64,000 bases of DNA from positions 1,922,001 to 1,986,000 of the forward strand of contig OZ234494.1 of NCBI GenBank assembly GCA_965153455.1, read 5' to 3'. Position 1 is the stretch's first letter. Each line of letters opens with the position of its first letter. Under the pieces are notes generated by a model that did no database searches, had not been told where the DNA came from, and saw nothing but the letters and a program-made list of their open reading frames with translations. Source of the stretch: Sphagnum compactum. Its lineage: Eukaryota > Bryophyta > Sphagnopsida > Sphagnales. This document shows, piece after piece, positions 60,952-64,000 of the stretch. A program made the position numbers and the translations under genes.

Positions 60952-61039
60952 CGACTGCGCAGGGAAGCAGAAGAAGAAGAACAATGTTGAGGTTTCAATG
61001 AGGAGGAGGAGTAGGAAGAGTTGTTGTTGTTGTTGTTAC
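60952..61039 (-). CDS. Possible 5' coding exon, Asn/Ser-rich, unidentified
   Basis: In a locally GC-rich patch (60900-61380), an ATG at 61039-61037 on the minus strand opens MSNNNNNNSSYSSSSLKPQH. It continues Ser-rich to CGCAGTC|GTGAGC, a good donor-like site (GT at about 60951). The frame reads through to a stop only ten codons later. The GC-rich upstream sequence would suit a promoter. Low-complexity Asn/Ser starts are common in plant regulators, but nothing identifies this one, and it could be a (CAA)n microsatellite in a decayed promoter. Confidence 0.25.
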
Positions 61040-61397
61040 TCATTGTGCTGCTGGGAAATAACAACTCTAGATTCGGCACAGGGAGACCCAGAAGTAGCTG
61101 CTGCTGATTGCAAGACGGCGCTTCTTCTTGCAATCGACGACGATTACTCCGCGCTGCTATCACCGCCCATTCTCTCTGTCCTGACTCACTCCCTTCCTTC
61201 CTCTCCCTACTGTCGCTGTGGATAAGAGGTCCAGTTTCCAGCCACGCTTTTGCGGGGTCGGAAATGGGTCCCCACTTTTCACCCCCCGTTTTCATGGGTC
61301 ACTTTTTTTCCTTGCACTCATCCTTGCACACGGATCTTTACAACAACTTCTCAGCTGCTGGCCACTGGGAGTAAAGAGTAAGAGGGCAAATGGGGCA

Positions 61398-61499
61398 GGG
61401 TTAGGGTTTAGTGCAGGGATCAAAGTTTAGGGTTTGTGACAGGGGTTGGGGTTTAGGGTAAGGGTTGGGTGTAGGGCAGGGGTTAGGGTTTAGGATTGG
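61398..61499 (+). repeat. Degenerate telomere-like GGGTTTAGGG cluster
   Basis: About eight scattered copies of GGGTTAGGGTTTAG-type words with variants (GGGTTGGGGTTTAGGG and GGGTGTAGGGCAGG) within 100 bp. Confidence 0.8.
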
Positions 61500-62840
61500 G
61501 GAGAGACGGAAGGACTTTTTTCATAGTCCTAAAGTGCACCTGAGTTTAGATCTCTTGGGCTCTAGGCTTGTTTCTAAGGCCTTTGTAAGTAGGTAGGTAG
61601 ATCCTTTTGAGGTGGTGTCAAGAGGACCTACTTTTTAAAGTAATCTTTGAAGCCTTGCCAATAAAACATCATCCAGGGGTTGGGGTTTATGGATTTTTGA
61701 GAACTGTCCATGGAGCATGGAGGAACGTTGATGGAGTAGTTAGGAATGTTAGTGGAGCTTTGAGGAGTGTCACCATTCATTATAGAGCATCGTCATTTGG
61801 TCATTCACAGATTTTAATGGTGTTGGAGACCTGCATTTTTGAGGTTGTTTTGGGGCATGAGATAGGAGGTTCAGTTTCAGTCTCCCTTTAGTTGGTATGC
61901 CCTTGTGTGGTAGGCTTCTTTAGGCCTTCTTCTTCTTGCAATTTGGGTGGTGTGGGTGTTGGTTTATTTGATGGAGGTTCCTCCCTTTATGGGAGATGTG
62001 GCCCCTAACTCCTCTCTCCCACCCATGACCCTTGGCAAAGGTCCTTCGACCTATTACCTTTAAACAAGGGCCTTTCTATATAGTTTTGGCCCCTCCCTCT
62101 TTCCCTTGTGTCATTATGACTTCTGCTTTAATCCTAGTTCATCCAATTAGGGCATTTCGAGCTTATGGGCCAATCGTACCATCTATCCATGTTGAGAATA
62201 TGAGTTGATCCCCCCTCAATGTGATACCCCTTGTTCTAGTTGTGGGGCTTTATTTACATGTCTTGGTTTGGCACGCCATCAAAGGCGGTGCCAATTTTTT
62301 CAAGTTAGTTCATTAGGGGGCAATAATAGTATCCCATCCCTCTAGACCCCATGCCCCCCTCTAGTAGTTTAGGCATGGATATTGAGTTTAGATCCCCTTG
62401 GAATTTGTTTTGTTGGGGTGGTGAAGACCCCAAGCTTTGATTGTATTCTTGCATCCTAGTTGTTTTGAGGCAGAAGGTGAAACTAACATTTAGATTTCCT
62501 TTCAATCGCATAGTGCAAAACTCAGACGATGTTACTGCTTGGCACTTTTTTCTTCTTTTCCCCTAGTGGTGCCTTCACTATTAGAATTCCAAGTTTTTCA
62601 AACTAAGTTTTTTGGTCAAAAGAAACCCCAAAGTGATAAGCATAAAAAGAACCCTTTAGTTTTTAAAGATAAGTCGATTTTAACAAGTCCAGTATGACTA
62701 ATATGGTTTTTTTACCAACCATGGGGTGGTGCTTTTGCCTGGAGTTTTTGACTGGTACCCTTTGACTAGTGGTCAACTGTTATCGATAAAATATAACCAA
62801 TAAAAATTCATGTACATAAACCCTAAACCCAGGTATACAA
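61500..62840. other. Spacer, less AT-rich
   Basis: Moderate GC. A plus frame at 61607-61891 starts at TTG and contains a local VHGAWRNVDGVVRNVSGALR repetition from a short internal duplication. No family is recognised. Confidence 0.35.
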
Positions 62841-62854
62841 ATTCATGTACATGA

Positions 62855-62945
62855 ATTGCATGACTTTGAACCCAAAACTTCACAAAGGCATCCAAATGAC
62901 TTAGCCACCAAGTCACACAACTTTTTGTTAATAAAACTTGTGCAA
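62855..62945 (-). repeat. tRNA-like SINE head
   Basis: On the minus strand TGGTGGCTAAGTC (62910-62898) resembles an A box, and GGGTTCAAAGTC (62873-62862), 25 nt further, resembles a B box. The spacing is shorter than usual and no acceptor stem closes, so a SINE relic is more likely than a tRNA gene. Confidence 0.35.
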
Positions 62946-63225
62946 CATTTTGTTTTATCTTCTTAACTATGAAATAGTTTGGAAATCCCAACTTTGGCAT
63001 ATATTTTTTATTTTAATTTTTGTTCAAATGAAGCAAATAAAGGCATAATCTTGTAGCTTATTCAAAGATCTAATCAATAAAACCAATATATTTTGTAAAT
63101 GTTGAAATGAATTATAAAAAAATTTCTTGAAAATAACAAATTGATGACAAATTTCAAAGGAGGTACATAACCTTAGGTCAATTGTAAGATGTTAGTCAAT
63201 TAGATAGGTATGTTATATGACGTGG
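62946..63225. other. Spacer
   Basis: AT-rich sequence without recognisable features. Confidence 0.4.
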
Positions 63226-63365
63226 TAGTTGGGTGGGTGGGTGGGTGGGTGGGTATGTAGTTAGTACACCTAGGTAGGTAAGTAAATAGTACATTTATAT
63301 AGGTAAGTGGGTGGGTAGGTAGGTAGGTAGGTTGTAACATTGTAGGTGGGAGGTATGTATGTAAT
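63226..63365 (+). repeat. GGTGGGTGGGT/GTAGGTAGGT tract
   Basis: GTGGGTGGGTGGGTGGG near 63231 and GTAGGTAGGTAGGTAGG near 63313, separated by TAGGTAAGTAAATAG. G-runs of three at 4-nt spacing (GGGT)n could form a G-quadruplex on the plus strand. Related tracts lie at 7.9 and 27.5 kb. Confidence 0.85.
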
Positions 63366-63399
63366 AGGCATTTAAGATGTTCCATTTGACAAAAAAACA

Positions 63400-63560
63400 T
63401 TAGTGATTTTGACTATTGATGTCAATTTCTTATGTTCAATTTGATTAAATGTTTCATTTGACTAAAACCCATTCATCATTTTGACTAGGGTTGTTCAATT
63501 TGACTAAATGTATTGGTTAAATAAGTCACTTTAGTCAAATTGGTTGGTAAAAAAATACAT
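63400..63560. repeat. Short TTTGACTA-based repeat
   Basis: TTTGACTA/TTTGATTA and its complement TAGTCAAA recur about eight times within 160 bp in the context ATGTTCAATTTGACTAAATG. It is a small, degenerate array. Confidence 0.6.
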
Positions 63561-63759
63561 GCTTTGAACCTTTAGTCAAAATGAACATGGTAAAAAAGAC
63601 CAGTTAAACAACTTGGAGTGTTTGAAAAACCTAAAATTCTAGTAGTTCTTCTTTTGGATGCTCAAGATGGGAAGGTTGGGCATAGGGAGACTAGGATTTG
63701 GTTACAAAGGTTCCTTTTTGGTGATTGGGAAGAGCTTCAAGTAGAACATTTGTTGCACA

Positions 63760-64000
63760 CATAAGCCTTAACAGCTATTTTACCTTTGGTCCCCCCTCTT
63801 ATTCGGATGGTGCCTCTACCTAAGAGGCTTCATCCTTTTTTTCCCACTTGGGGCCCCATTGTTTTCGTCAAAGTTTAACCTTAGGGCGAGTTAGGGAGTA
63901 TGTTCGTGCTATGAGGGCCCTCACCTCCTTGGCACTAACTTCAACCCCTTTAGAGACCATTATTATTTTACAGGCTTTTTTCATCCCTTGGATTCATCCT
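63760..64000 (+). mobile_element. Possible retroelement coding relic running off the window
   Basis: An open plus-strand frame toward the end contains LGRVREYVRAMRALTSLALT and continues to WIHP at the window edge. The pattern (Arg-rich helix, ALTS..L..T, ETI..L, HP) resembles the segment preceding the reverse transcriptase in some non-LTR-type elements of non-seed plants and protists. This is recalled family knowledge, not a search result; upstream frames contain stops. Confidence 0.25.

Noticed and set aside
62855-62945. True tRNA gene
   Set aside because: A/B-box-like words are present but no acceptor, D or T stems close, and spacing is short.

Overview
The window looks like a gene-poor, repeat-dominated stretch of a land-plant nuclear genome. 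Evidence for this is a 3-dehydroquinate synthase gene with an N-terminal plastid-type leader, a GT-1-class trihelix transcription factor (a plant family), TTTAGGG telomere-type words, and relics of Ty3/gypsy, Ty1/copia, hAT and CACTA elements. Two clear genes in 64 kb, long AT-rich spacers and very decayed transposons suggest a large genome; a non-seed plant is plausible but not proven from sequence alone.

Layout. 1-2.4 kb: spacer with a 29-nt palindrome and a possible unidentified exon relic on the minus strand. 2.4-7.1 kb: a decayed RING-like coding relic (+) next to a decayed Ty3/gypsy gag-protease-pol relic (-). 7.1-12.7 kb: very AT-rich spacer with AGGTAGG-type repeats. 12.70-13.03 kb: a small element with terminal inverted repeats, lying directly upstream of the DHQ synthase gene (13.26-15.60 kb, three exons, +). 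15.6-34.7 kb: spacer with dispersed repeats, a pyrimidine-rich tract holding a strong foldback, a degenerate GGTATTGCA array, a broken copia relic (-), a CACTA-type terminus and a 36-bp G-box minisatellite. 34.9-36.5 kb: a GC-rich hAT transposase pseudogene (-) that stands out from its surroundings. 40.6-47.8 kb: a GC-rich promoter and leader region followed by the GT-1-like trihelix gene (three coding exons, +). 48-64 kb: spacer, minisatellites (62, 40, about 165 and 21 bp), tRNA-like SINE heads, decayed coding relics, a GC-rich patch that might be a 5' exon on the minus strand, and telomere-like words.

The two host genes are unrelated in function: one belongs to the plastid shikimate pathway, the other is a DNA-binding regulator. 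I see no operon-like or cluster logic. I did not find a convincing new multi-gene system. The most unusual signals are structural: the ~90%-identical foldback at 23.9-24.2 kb, the G-box palindrome minisatellite at 31.2 kb, the TIR element abutting the DHQ synthase promoter, and the compositionally foreign hAT relic. All alignments and identity estimates were made by eye.
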